Assembly (NCBI GenBank): GCA_905221615.1 | Contig: CAJNDT010003301.1 | Span: 142,001-206,000 of the forward strand | Source of the DNA: Symbiodinium sp. CCMP2592 | Taxonomy: Eukaryota > Sar > Dinophyceae > Suessiales > Symbiodiniaceae | Length of the DNA stretch: 64,000 nt | Reading direction: 5' to 3' | Shown: positions 54,416 to 64,000 of the stretch, in pieces | How positions within the stretch are numbered: the stretch's first letter is position 1 | How the letters are laid out: each line of letters opens with the position of its first letter | The notes under the pieces: model-generated | Databases searched by the model: none | The model's input: the letters and a program-made list of their open reading frames with translations, nothing else | What the model was told of the DNA's origin: nothing | Position numbers and translations under genes: made by a program

Positions 54416-55509
54416 GCGACAAGTGTGGAAGTAGTGGACATGCTAAGCCGGACCCTAGAATCCTGTACCCTTTTGAGCAACTACATGAAGAAATCATGAA
54501 AAGGAACTCAAAGGAGGTAGGTAAGTTGAGGTTAATGAGATAGTTGAAAAGCAGCAAGCCTCCTTTGGAATGTCAGATTTGAGGTATGAAGACACCTGGT
54601 TTCGAAATCTGACCCCAATGCTTAAAATCTGAAGAACAAGCCTACCGGAATACTCATCTACCTCAAACCACCATAACCTACATTATTGAAGGCTTTCATT
54701 TCTAAACCCTAACGTGGAGTTTATAGAGACCCCGCAAAAAGTAGGGTTTGGTAGTTGAAAGTAAGACGAACTAATCAGGGTTTCAGGCCTATTCTATTGC
54801 TAGGGCCCGCAGCTTTCAGGAAAGCCAAAGATTAACAACTTCAACAGCTGACTTTCCCCAAGGGCCCAAAGCACCCAGAAACAAGGTACTTGGGTTCAGG
54901 ATAGTAGCTCGAAATTGGGAGAGTATACGACTATTCGGTACTTGGACCATTCGGGCTTACCGGTGCCGTTATTTTGAAAAGTCTACGAGTACCTCAGAGA
55001 CAGGAACATGCTACCAGGCGGAATTTCCGATCAACATCATGCCTTGAAGCCCTGCAGCCGGGAAACCTCCTAGGTTTCGTTGCTGCCGGCATCGCTTCTC
55101 TTTGGCTAACATAATGCAGATTTATGATTTCAAACGGTCTATACTACGAAAGCCTGACCCTGCTGCATAAGCCAGGTTGGAAACTACCGACATCAAACAC
55201 ACAACAAAGCCTAAATTACAAAGAAACACTTGTAAGCAGTATAGAATTCCATAAACCCATAATCGCACGCAGCACTATACAAAACACAATTCTGCAAACT
55301 GGAACACCTAAAGCTTTAACCTTGAACCCTTAACCCTGAACCTTAATCCCGAAGCCCTAAACCTTGAACCCTGACCACCCGAAGCCTTGTCCTGCTTGCG
55401 GGTTCTCTGCCACAGCCAAGGCCTGATACTGAAATTTAGGATTTGTGAGAGTTTTGGGCTTATTATGGGGTTCAGGGTTCGCGTTCGGGCTTTATGGACT
55501 ACCCATAGG

Positions 55510-55572
55510 CCTCCATTGTAGTTCCGTTTGGGGGGTTACATTATAGGATCCTAAATATGAACCAAAAAACTA
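55510..55572. repeat. Family G single arm
   Basis: CCTCCATTGTAGTTCCGTTT ... AGGATCCTAAATATGAACCA is the left arm and centre of a G element. The right arm is missing, and the DNA passes straight into the exon-like block at 55574. Confidence 0.7.
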
Positions 55573-55573
55573 G

Positions 55574-55942
55574 AGTGGCAGGGGCGAAGCTCTTCCTTGC
55601 GTCTCTTAGGTCTTTACGCTGTGTGAGAGCACGCCTTACCCGCCTGACGAGAGGATCATCCAGCAGTGGGGTGTTCGCAGATTTAAACCTAAAGTTGTAC
55701 TGCACCGCAAGGTTTGGGCTTAATTACTGTAGTGTTCATCGGAACAACTTACGGGCCATTACAGCACATTAGGGGGTACAGGAAGATCTGCGTACTGAAT
55801 GCTCAACGCCCTGCAGGGCACATGCACATGGGAATAAACACAAAGTCATCCACCGACAACTTGCGGCCAGGATTCACGCTCCTTGACGGGCGCCTGTCAA
55901 TCATCTTGTCTACGACTCGTGTTGGGCACTCGGTATGATCCT
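55574..55942 (-). CDS. Two candidate exons of an unrecognised gene
   Basis: The upstream exon (about 55942-55806) reads HTECPTRVVDKMIDRRPSRS, then GRKLSVDDFVFIPMCMC. The next (about 55690-55574) reads SANTPLLDDPLVRRVRRALT and RKDLRDARKSFAPATL. Composition is that of a charged soluble protein. A TTAG acceptor precedes the first. A GT follows the second (CTAGTTTTTTGG) within the family G arm. The VDDF-type helix pair is loosely EF-hand-regulator-like, but too short to assign. Confidence 0.42.
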
Positions 55943-56069
55943 AAGCCGCAGGTCCTACAAGACATATGCGTATGCAACTACATTAAGGAAACGATGAGCA
56001 CATCACTACATAATTCGATAAACAGATACAGATGTGATTGTTGACTTACAGAAGATATGCATGTACAAA

Positions 56070-56280
56070 CGAGCAAACAGACATACGAACAAACAACCAG
56101 CCAACCAAACAAACAACACAACCGCAAACAACAAAACAAGCAACCACGCAAACGAGCAAGCAAACAAGCACACAAAGGCACAAACAGACGAACGAAAAAG
56201 CTAGCAAGCAAGCAAGCAAACAAACAAACAAACAAGCAAGTATGCAAGCAAGCATGCAGAAACAACCCTCACACATATTC
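56070..56280. repeat. CAAACAAG-rich low-complexity tract
   Basis: Imperfect (CAAG)n and (CAAA)n units create overlapping K/Q/T-rich and L/C-rich frames. No gene is supported. Confidence 0.85.
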
Positions 56281-57057
56281 AGCTTGAAACCAACGCACAA
56301 GTAACCAAACAACCAATCAAATGGAGCAATAAGCACACCTACAAACAAGCAAACACACCATACATACGTGTACATGTAAAGCTCTGTGTATATATGCGTG
56401 TGTGTGTGTACCGCACGTACACATGTACTTCCGTAAGCGTGAAAGTTTAGTTTGGAAATCAACGCTCACTCGGAATTCAAGTCGAGTGGTTTAGATACTA
56501 GGTCTACAAAAAGCGCATGAATCGTTGCTTAAGCCTCCGAATATTTGATATCCTTCCCACACTGTTCTGGCCTTTGTAGTGCAGAAATGTGCGAACGTTT
56601 CTTGACGGGGGAGGCACTCGGGAACCCAGCACTACCATTTCTGCCGCAAATGTATGCAATCATTATTACGACCACCGCCACCACCATCACCAAAGCAACC
56701 ATGACCACTAAAAAAACTTGTCTGACTACAAACCTACTACTGCAACTCTCTCACTGAAAGTACGACTACCACGACGATGACGATGACGAACATGGCGACG
56801 ATGTCGACTTTGGCGAGGACGACGACGAGAAGGAGTAGCAGGAGGACAACTTCGACCACGACGACGACTGCAGCGATCACGACTAGTGCTTTTCAATTCC
56901 TCGCGGTGCTACGACGACAACAGCGACGAATAACTATACACCCTAGACCGTCATCTCCGAACTCTAAACCCTAAACCTTCGAAGCCCTGTTGAACAACCC
57001 GCCATGAGAGTGTGAATGCCGAGCCCCTAAACCCTGAGCCACCGGACCTTCCACTTT

Positions 57058-57207
57058 CTCCCAGATAAGGAATGCTCCTTACACTACATTAGGGACCCTG
57101 ACCTACTATAGTCTAAGGAATGTACTTTGAAACATAGTACGGCTCCTACTAATTATGATCTAAAGCATGTTCCTAAATTAGTGATTTTGGGGCAGCTGGG
57201 CCCCTAA
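57058..57207. repeat. Degenerate inverted-repeat element (family I-like)
   Basis: CCCAGATAAGGAATGCTCCT pairs weakly with AGCATGTTCCTAAATTAGTG around repeated CTACTATAGTCTAAGG. Confidence 0.45.
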
Positions 57208-57929
57208 ACCCTAAACCTAGCAGGAGTGCCTCATCAGACTTCCCGCCACGGGCATTTTGCGCCAGCCTGAGAATATTTCGTGTTTAGGGTTTAGGGTGTT
57301 GTCGTTCGTCGATCAATGGTTGTGAACAGCCGCAGAGGGATGCACCCTTGACCTCATAGGCCTCAAGCTGAAATCTTTGACAGAATGGAGAGGCAGTGGT
57401 ACTGCGACCGCTGCTGCTGGTGCTGCTGGTGTTACTTTTTTAATTCCTCACTTACATGCTTGCTTGCTTACTTACCCAGACTTGCTTCTCTAGGCCCTGA
57501 ACCCGAAACGGCAAGACCACCGACTGCCAACACGCAATACTATTATGACATATTCTAGTACTTTTCATACTGTAATGTACTATATTGCGCATAATGAGAC
57601 TAGACAGTAGTCTTCTGTTTTTCTGCCAAGAACTCGCCGCACGGATCCTTAGGCTGAGACATGGCTTTCATCTTCTCCTCCATCGGCGACGGCATGATGA
57701 CCTAGGGTTTAGGGCTTGTTTTGGGGTTTAAAGTTTCGGGCTCAGAGCGTCTGAATTTGCGCAGACCCAGGTTGCCCTCAGCATTGAACCCACCGCCCTT
57801 TTGCCCTGACAAGTTTTCGTTATGCCCAAGGATGTTTGAACGAGAACGCAGACCATGCACAACACCAATCCCCGAAACCCTGAGCTCCTGAAGCCAGAGA
57901 GCCGAAATCCTTAACCCTAAACCCCAATA

Positions 57930-57933
57930 TATC

Positions 57934-57965
<32 letters not shown>

Positions 57966-58020
57966 AATACATAAATAAATACATAAATAAATAAATACAT
58001 ATGTATATATATATATATAC
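57930..58020. repeat. AT and ATAA microsatellite
   Basis: (AT)n, then (AAATACAT)n, then (AT)n. It explains Y/I-rich frames. Confidence 0.9.
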
Positions 58021-58106
58021 TTGTAGGGTATTTTCGGGAATCTTGAAGAAGCCCAAAACCTGCCAACCCTCTAGAATCTTTCAGCCACGAAACCCGTGCT
58101 CTGAAC

Positions 58107-58222
58107 CAGGAAAGCCCAATACTCCTGAAAAAGGAAATATACCTTCAATTAAGGGGGCCTTCATACTATGTTTTAACAACTTTAAGGCCTATATACCCCT
58201 CAATTAAGGGGCATTGGGCTCT
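58107..58222. repeat. Family I element
   Basis: GAAAGCCCAATACTCCTGAA ... GGGGCATTGGGCTCTCTGGG with inner arms around TACCTTCAATTAAG. Confidence 0.68.
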
Positions 58223-58344
58223 CTGGGAACCATCATACTATGTTGAAGGCATACATTCCTCAACTAAGGGGTATTGGGCTCCCTGGGAACCCTTAACCAA
58301 AACCTCGAAACTGTTCAACGGAGTGCCCCAAGATCCTCTCGGGG

Positions 58345-58436
58345 GCCTCAAAAGGTTTGATGAAGGTAGGTGGGATATTCCCAAGTAAGAGTCCTTATAT
58401 AAGGAATCCTTATTCCCACCTACCTTCATCCCACCT
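58345..58436. repeat. Inverted-repeat element
   Basis: TTTGATGAAGGTAGGTGGGA pairs with CCCACCTACCTTCATCCCA; inner arms are TATTCCCAAGTAAGAG / CTTATTCCC. Confidence 0.72.
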
Positions 58437-58469
58437 TGTGAGGCCTCCGATCCTCTCAGGATCAGACCT

Positions 58470-58486
58470 GGGGGGGGGGGGGGGGT
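58470..58486 (+). repeat. Poly-G tract (about 17 nt)
   Basis: An uninterrupted G run after CAGACCT. Unusual in this window, and an assembly or slippage hot spot. Confidence 0.9.
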
Positions 58487-58639
58487 TCGGTTGAAGGTTG
58501 GGGTCTCTAGGGGTTTAGGGCTCAGGGAACAACGTGTTTTGGGCTTTTTGTTTTGAGGTTTGGGGTTTAGGGTAGCTTAGGGTTGGGGGTTTAGGGCTCA
58601 GGGAACAAAGTGTTTTGGGTTGTTGTTATTTTTTGAGGG

Positions 58640-61300
58640 GGTGGGGTGTCAGCTTGGTGTGTTTAGGAGCCAGGGTCTCAAATGTACGGCCTTGTCCTTC
58701 TTTAGGAGCTGTGTAACCTTCAGGAATGCCAGGTGTTTCCTGCAGTTTTAACCGCATCTTCACAATCCCACTCCAAAGAACCCCACAATCAAACATCGAA
58801 ATCTCTGTCCGAACCTTCCGTCGATATACAGTACAAGGTACCGTCAAGGTTGGGCATCGTGATTGCTATTATTGCTAGGCTTTGCCTGGATTGCATTTGC
58901 ATGACTCACGTAGCTGTATAGATCAGTCTGCCAAATGCACAAAAACTAAGCTCTGGCATAAGGATCCCACCTATCCTTCAAGATGTTCATGCCCCTCCCT
59001 CCTTATGATTATTGTGACCGTTGCTGCGAAGGCCTTCCGTGAACTGGGGCAAGTTTGTTGATTTTCGGGGAACTGACGGCACAAAGTCTCCACAAAAGTA
59101 CTGCCCGGAGGCCCCCTTTGCCTAAGCCCTAAACCGCATGCGTTCCCCGAATAATCAATATCATTCGTAGGCTTGTATGACATAAGTATTATGAGATATA
59201 TAGCCAGAAGCCCTGTGTATCACTATTCTTGTAATTTTCCGGGCCCCTGTATTGCATCTGTCGGAGGATTCGCTGCATCACCGGGCTCTCCCATACAAGC
59301 TGCGCCACAGCGACGGCGCAAGGGCTGCTGCTGGCTTCGTCGAACCTTCTCGCTGCCGGTCCGCCCGAAACTGCGAAACAGCGCTCTTTCGACTCAAACA
59401 GTCTCGGCAACACGAGGATCCTGTTTCCCGGTCAAGACCGCCAAGGTCGAGGTGCACTTCCCGGTAAACGGCCCTTACTATCCCATAGAGACTCATGAAG
59501 ATGCTGATGTTGAACTGGGTAGCGGCGCCGCTGCTCAATGAAGTCAGCGCTGTACCTTGTATGAGCATTGACATAAAACTCTCCATCAGCCTCTCCGACT
59601 GCACGATCCGGAGCAGAACGTCGGTGCAATATCCCAGTCTTAGCGACTCCCTGACAGAGGAGGCAACTGCAACAATTCCAACCCGCAGCTGCTGCAGTAG
59701 ACTTAGAGAGAGTACGGCAGCCTGGCAGCATGCCAGGATATACTGGTTGCTTTGAATCAGCGTGGCTAAGCAGCTAGCATCGAGCATCATGTCGATCAGA
59801 AGGTATGCGATCTCAAAGAGTATGCATGCTCGTGATGAGCATTTCGGAGTGCATCCATCCCCCGATGTTTGCATGCAGCGTGACACCCTCTGAATCTCGG
59901 CTTGAACCTGAGCTTTCAACTCATCTTCATCAGGCTTCAAGACCACGAAGAGCAGATAGAGGCAGAGCCACACGGGCGGCGCGATGACGGCGCAAAGGAC
60001 CACGCTGGTGCGCTGCAGCAAGGCATGCGGGGCCCCATCGAGGCCGGTAGAGCAGAAGATTGGCCCCAAACTGTAGCAAAGATTCCTGGGCTACGATTTC
60101 ACGGCGCCAGGAATGATAGTCATAAATCAACTGTTGTGCTTATGAATAATAACAAATAAAGACACACTGAAGTGTGGAAAGATCTCACAAAACAGCCATG
60201 AGTAAATACATCTATATCTTCAATAGGTAAACTGAAACCTGGAAAAGATATCCCAAAAGAGCCAGCTAGATTCGTATGAATGCCGGCCCTCTGAATGCAG
60301 TGACAAGCCCGCAGTCGGAGGAGGCAGGCCTCACCTCCGTCTGCCTCATGCGCAGCTAGCAAGGCCTCTCGGGCCACATCCTTAGTATTGGGCCTTTTTC
60401 GGGATGAGGGCATCTTCAGGCACATGTATAAGGTGGTTTGGTGATTTTAACCTCTTAGTTGCTGAGTTCAGAAGCCGCAGAAAGTGTAGACTTTTAGTTT
60501 TACAGTGGGTAATGTTATCCCAAAAAGTGTAAAGTGTATCCACTCAGCTACTAAGCATCCCCACAGCCCAGAAGTGGACAGCCTCGAGCCTCCGACTCCT
60601 GAGCTTCTCTTAAGGACGGTTGCTCCGCACACATCGAAGATAGAGCATCCCACCTCAGTTGCTGAGTTCAGAAGCCCCTAAAAGTGTACACTTTCAGATT
60701 TATAGTGTGTATCATTACCCCAAAAAGTGTAAAGTGTATCCACTCAGCTACTAAGCCACTGAATGGCCAGAGAGACAAAGGCGAGACCAGAGAGGAGCAC
60801 ACGGAAAGTTGCTTCCCATGCACAGCAGCAGACATCTTCCGGCACCGGCCCTTGTGAAAGTCCGAAAAGGGAACTGCGGGTGCTGGTCGCAAGCATGGCA
60901 GGCTTCTGAAGTAAGGAGAGCAAAGGTACTCTCCGAAGCAGCTTCATCAGTACAAGCAGCACAAGGCCTGCCACATAGATGTACTCGTTCATCAGGAACG
61001 GCAATACCAAGATACCAAAGCCACTTAAAATCTCAGAAACCAAAATCCACCACACAAGCCAAGACAGCATCCTATACTTGTGTTTCAGCACCGACTCAGT
61101 CGTACTCAGGTGAATGGCCAGTGGCAGCTGAGGCGGCATGTCAACGAGGGCAGCTACTGCAATCAAAGCACGACCACCTACTTGTCGGGTATCATGGGGA
61201 ATTACAGGTTAATCTTTTTGGGGTACATAGGGATTATATAGGGACTATACTATCCAATAAAGGTTAAAGGTTACCTACTCTACTACGAGGACCATCTTGG
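58640..61300 (-). CDS. Multi-exon, multi-pass membrane protein gene, partly interrupted by MITEs
   Basis: Exon-like blocks on the minus strand: about 61166-60760 (PPQLPLAIHLSTTESVLKHK, MLSWLVWWILVSEILSGFGI, YIYVAGLVLLVLMKLLRR); 60653-60556 (WDALSSMCAEQPSLREAQES); about 60430-60330 (KDVAREALLAAHEADGG); 60090-59278, a long exon after a TAG acceptor (VVLCAVIAPPVWLCLYLLFV, ACILFEIAYLLIDMMLDASC, AAVLSLSLLQQLRVGIVAVA, TQFNISIFMSLYGIVRAVYR); and a further possible block near 58800-58640 (GYTAPKEGQGRTFETLAPKH). At least six hydrophobic helices imply an integral membrane protein. Long soluble loops separate them. I recognise similar proteins as common in dinoflagellates but cannot name the function. 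Confidence 0.5.
59278..60090 (-). CDS. Long exon of the membrane protein gene
   Basis: About 270 open codons ending at 59278. The reading frame closes upstream at a TAG that doubles as a splice acceptor (ATCGTAG before CCCAGG). It has four hydrophobic segments: residues ~25-50, ~85-105, ~115-140 and ~195-215. There is a conserved-looking SERLMESFMSMLIQGTALTS segment before the last helix and a basic serine/arginine tail. Confidence 0.55.
   Translation of the reverse strand, partial: PRNLCYSLGPIFCSTGLDGAPHALLQRTSVVLCAVIAPPVWLCLYLLFVVLKPDEDELKAQVQAEIQRVSRCMQTSGDGCTPKCSSRACILFEIAYLLIDMMLDASCLATLIQSNQYILACCQAAVLSLSLLQQLRVGIVAVASSVRESLRLGYCTDVLLRIVQSERLMESFMSMLIQGTALTSLSSGAATQFNISIFMSLYGIVRAVYREVHLDLGGLDRETGSSCCRDCLSRKSAVSQFRADRQREGSTKPAAALAPSLWRSLYGRAR
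60386..60555. repeat. Family C' element plus 68-bp shared flank, copy 2
   Basis: C' proper is 60454-60555 (CTTAGTTGCTGAGTTCAGAA ... CACTCAGCTACTAAG). The flank 60386-60453 matches 46957-47024. Flanks on the two sides differ (AACCT / CATCC), so no target duplication is visible, unlike the neighbour at 60654. Confidence 0.85.
60654..60755 (-). repeat. Family C' element acting as a probable intron (introner candidate)
   Basis: The 102-bp element CTCAGTTGCTGAGT ... ACTCAGCTACTAAG is flanked by a perfect CCAC duplication (60650-60653, 60756-60759). On the minus strand the duplication reads GTGG and provides GT, while the element ends AG. Removing 60759-60654 (106 nt) rejoins CCATTCA to GTGGGATG and keeps a frame open (LAIQWDALSSMCAEQ) through the next 97 nt. 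Confidence 0.7.
61177..61290. repeat. Family D element with ACCA duplication
   Basis: CCTACTTGTCGGGTATCATG ... TACTCTACTACGAGG with ACCA on both sides (61173-61176, 61291-61294). It lies at the 5' side of the membrane gene's first visible exon. Confidence 0.9.
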
Positions 61301-62859
61301 TAAAGTGCTCTATCAGCTCAGGGTCTTTGCACTTGTTCCTAAGGGTTTAGTACTAGGGTTTCAGGTTTCTGATTAAGAGGTTTGGTCCGAAAAAAACTAG
61401 GGCGCCTCACGACGACCAGGTGGTTAAGGCTCTCGTTTATGGCAGCTTGCAGAAAACTACAAGCGATAACACGCAGTCATACACGCAAACCTTCGCGCTC
61501 TAGCTGAAAGCACCAAGCCTTCAGGATTCATAACCTGTTGAGAGCCTAAATTTCGCCCCTCCGCTTTGCGGCGCGCACCTCCTGAAGTTCCGACAAAAGG
61601 TGCTACTTGTTATCGTGGTTATAGTGTGTATATCAGGCTGTAAATTAGGGCTTTGGGGTTGAGCATTTAGCATACATGGTCTGGTCCGGGGTCCCACTTC
61701 CCTAAAATTCGCTGGGACCGGTTTAGGGTTTAGGGTTTTAGGGATTGTGTGTTGCAGCCAAGGAGTTGTACTAGACGGGGTTCGTCTGCTATTGAGCCAC
61801 GGCAGAAAACACGTCGCATCTGCCACACATCGACAACTCTAGGTCGTGACAGGAAGAACATTACAGGCGCCACGGCACAGCAACATGGAGGGACAAGAGT
61901 ACAATCAGGGTCAGTCGTCTTTGGAGCCTGCATAGTTGGGGTATGGTCTGGGGGTATATTCGGTTGTACGGATACTAGCTATACTGAACTTAGAACCCAA
62001 GCACAAATTGTAATTTCAGCTGTCTCTTAGGGTTTCTAATAACCAAAAAATTGAACATTATTTCTAAGTACCTCTAAGTAACTACTGCAGAGCTATAGCA
62101 CGGTTGTCGAGCCAAATTAACCCTAAACCCTAAACCCTAAACTAAAATCTCTCCCAGGGTCCGGAGCGCTAACGTTTAGTATCCACCGAGTCCGATTGCA
62201 TAGGTTTAGGGCTCACCTTAAGGGCTTTTGGTGGGTTTCGGGTTCAGGGGTTGGGGGTTTAGGGTTTAGGGTTTAGGGGTTTAGGGTTCAGGATTAGGGC
62301 TTAGGGTTTGGAAGGGTTTGGGGTTTACCTTTGCCCTGAATAACCTACCTTTTTAGGGTTCCCGATTATGATTTCCTTATATAAGTCCTTAAAACGGTAG
62401 GTTCTTCAGGGTTAAGGGCAGGGTCTATATCCTAAAACCTAGGGCCAGTGATACGTTCAACCGGTCATGTATACCGAAAACTTCGAGTGAATCCTATCAT
62501 CTCGCCATCGTCTCGGGCTGGCACCGGGATGTGTCGCCGTCAGGGCCGATCTCGTGCCACTAGGACTGGCTTTGGGATTCTAAGTCCTCGTCGCCCCTGG
62601 GATTTTGGATAAGTAGACTTCATTCTGCTTCTCAGGTACAACCAAACTCAACTTAGGCACTTGATGTGAACACTTGACATTTCAGATACCGACCATTGCC
62701 CTAAGCTCAACTCGTCAATGTCGCTTGCATCCAAGAGAATTTGCATCACTTGGCTAGGGCCTGGCAGCTAGCACAGCGCCGCAAACCGTGAAATCTGCAG
62801 AAACCTTTTCCCAACACCTAGCCTCCACAGCCCCAAAATCTAAACCCTACGCATCATGA

Positions 62860-63060
62860 ACTCTAATCTGAATACTGTTACTAAACCCTGAACCCTAATC
62901 CCTAAACCCCTAAACATTTAAACCCTGAACCCCTACACCCAAAATCCTCAACCCCTAAACCCCTAAACCCCTAAATCCTAAACCCCTAAACCCTAGTCCT
63001 TCTAACCCTGAGCCGAGATCTTTAAACACTGAACCCTGAATCCTAAACCCTAAACACCCG
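62860..63060. repeat. Degenerate interstitial telomeric array (CCCTAAA strand)
   Basis: About 18 CCCTAAA / CCCCTAAA units occur with substitutions such as CCCTGAA and CCTAATC. Confidence 0.9.
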
Positions 63061-63161
63061 AAACCCTCGCCCTTCCCAATAAGCAAGCCACGGAGAAGGT
63101 CCACAGAGCGCCAGCAGACCCAAAAAGCTTCGTATCGGATCAAGACGTGACTACCTATTGT

Positions 63162-63306
63162 CACCATTGTAGTTCCTTTTTGGGGGTACCTTACAGGATC
63201 CTGACCACCTATAGTCACGATTCTAGTTTTTTTTGTTTGGGCTACTTTATAGGGTCCTGAATACAAAACTTGTCAAACCAAGAAAAGGAACTGCAATGGA
63301 GACTCT
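63162..63306. repeat. Family G element with a duplicated left arm
   Basis: Two successive left arms (CCATTGTAGTTCCTTTTTGG..GGATCCTGA, then CGATTCTAGTTTTTTTTGTT..GGTCCTGA), each introduced by CCTAT(T/A)GTCAC, precede one right arm (AAAAGGAACTGCAATGGAGA). Confidence 0.82.
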
Positions 63307-63807
63307 GGGCAAGTTCTGAATGGGCAACAGGCAGAAAGGATCCCGAAATCAGTCAAGCAGACCCCAAACACTTCCGAAGCTGCACAAAATGCCACGGTGA
63401 CGATCTTAAACATTCGGATTTGTGATATCTAATCAGACAATGTATAATTACTACCTCCGTGGCCGTCTAGCCCGGGTCAGGTTTAAGGTTTAGGGTTTGG
63501 TGAACCTGCGGTTTTTCAAAATGCGGGAAATTTTAAACAGAACGTTTTGTACTACCTCCGCGGCCGTGGCAGAGTACAACAAGAGCCTGAATAATGAGAC
63601 TGAGGCGTCGAAGCTTACATACTATACATAAGCTTAGTGTAGGGTGTAGGGTGTAGGGTGAACCCTCTTCACTAATGATTCAAGCTCCGCTTTTAGGGTT
63701 TCAGGCTGACAAACCATAGGATCGTGCATCAAAGCATTAGGCCCTGAAAAGATATAGTTGGGGTTTAGGATTTAGGGTTCAGGGTTTAGGGGGCACGGTT
63801 ATGAGTT

Positions 63808-63810
<3 letters not shown>

Positions 63811-63848
<38 letters not shown>
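63811..63848 (+). repeat. (AGC)n trinucleotide repeat
   Basis: About 12 uninterrupted AGC/CAG units in non-coding DNA. Confidence 0.95.
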
Positions 63849-63850
<2 letters not shown>

Positions 63851-64000
63851 ATACTAGGAATTATGTTTGTACCTTATACCTTCCTTATAAGCTTGCACAT
63901 CGTATAAACCAAATCAAGGTGCGAATCCGGAATATGTAAGACTAAAAACTCTAAATCATAAGCCTTTAAGAACATCAAACGAGGAAGTTGAATGAACAGA

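Larger units (their letters stand above)
48623..55500. other. Gene-poor, repeat-rich DNA
   Basis: It holds MITE copies, AT microsatellites (51236-51260, 52090-52130, 52215-52255), heptamer-rich DNA (52560-52930) and a triplet-repeat hairpin. I see no convincing exon. Confidence 0.6.
61300..64000. other. Gene-poor right end of the window
   Basis: It holds telomeric heptamers (61720-61740, 62120-62145, 62250-62300), an inverted repeat at 62330-62430 (AATAACCTACCTTTTTAGGG / CCTTAAAACGGTAGGTTCTT), a family G locus and a CAG repeat. No exon is supported. Confidence 0.6.

Noticed and set aside
53867-54543. Poly-V / poly-S / poly-T frames of 180-245 codons
   Set aside because: Created by the GTA/CTA triplet hairpin.
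56038-56462. L/C-rich minus-strand frame resembling a membrane protein
   Set aside because: It arises from CAAG/CAAA low-complexity DNA; the hydrophobicity is a codon artefact of TTG/TTT/TGC.

Overview
The window looks like nuclear DNA from a dinoflagellate, probably a large-genomed core lineage such as the Symbiodiniaceae. I infer this from four things: peptides of a protein family that I recognise as amplified in those genomes (an IHMDEG / EGDLP / CPWC transposase-like protein and a FAGDGN / APVCSSF methyltransferase-like protein); TTTAGGG plant/dinoflagellate-type telomeric heptamers scattered everywhere; genes broken into many small exons by introns; and very low gene density. No bacterial-style operon, ribosome binding site, CRISPR array, rRNA or tRNA was found. 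No database search was possible, so names rest on motif recognition.

Layout. (1) 1-8407: intergenic DNA packed with ~100-bp inverted-repeat (MITE-like) elements and degenerate telomeric heptamers. (2) 8408-24644: a single ~16.2-kb insertion bounded by 36-bp terminal inverted repeats (28/36 matches, first 13 perfect) with an 18-bp near-palindrome just inside each end. It lacks the heptamers and MITEs that saturate both flanks. All recognisable exons inside it lie on the minus strand and form three transcription units in the order: methyltransferase-like plus TPKGKAKAKA-repeat gene (24066 to 17665), glutamine-rich coiled-coil gene (about 15000 to 10774), transposase-like gene (about 10574 to 8650). 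An AT-rich and minisatellite spacer (15.2-17.6 kb) separates the first two. (3) 24645-45790: repeat-rich intergenic DNA with a few exon-like segments (26.1, 30.1 and 30.8-31.4 kb), a duplicated 210-bp block and a 700-bp triplet-repeat tract. (4) 45791-48490: a minus-strand multi-exon membrane-protein gene. (5) 48.5-55.5 kb: repeats, including a 370-bp triplet-repeat hairpin. (6) 55574-55942: exon pair of an unrecognised minus-strand gene. (7) 58640-61166: another minus-strand multi-exon membrane-protein gene interrupted by MITE copies. (8) 61.3-64 kb: repeats and telomeric clusters.

The most interesting features are: the large TIR-bounded element carrying its own DNA-methyltransferase-like gene and a basic histone-H1-tail-like repeat protein; at least a dozen families of ~100-bp palindromic elements, several with clean 3- or 4-bp target-site duplications; one MITE copy (60654-60755) that looks like an introner, because its target duplication supplies the GT donor and its own terminus the AG acceptor; and MITE copies patched internally with telomeric heptamers. 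Exon boundaries given are approximate unless stated.
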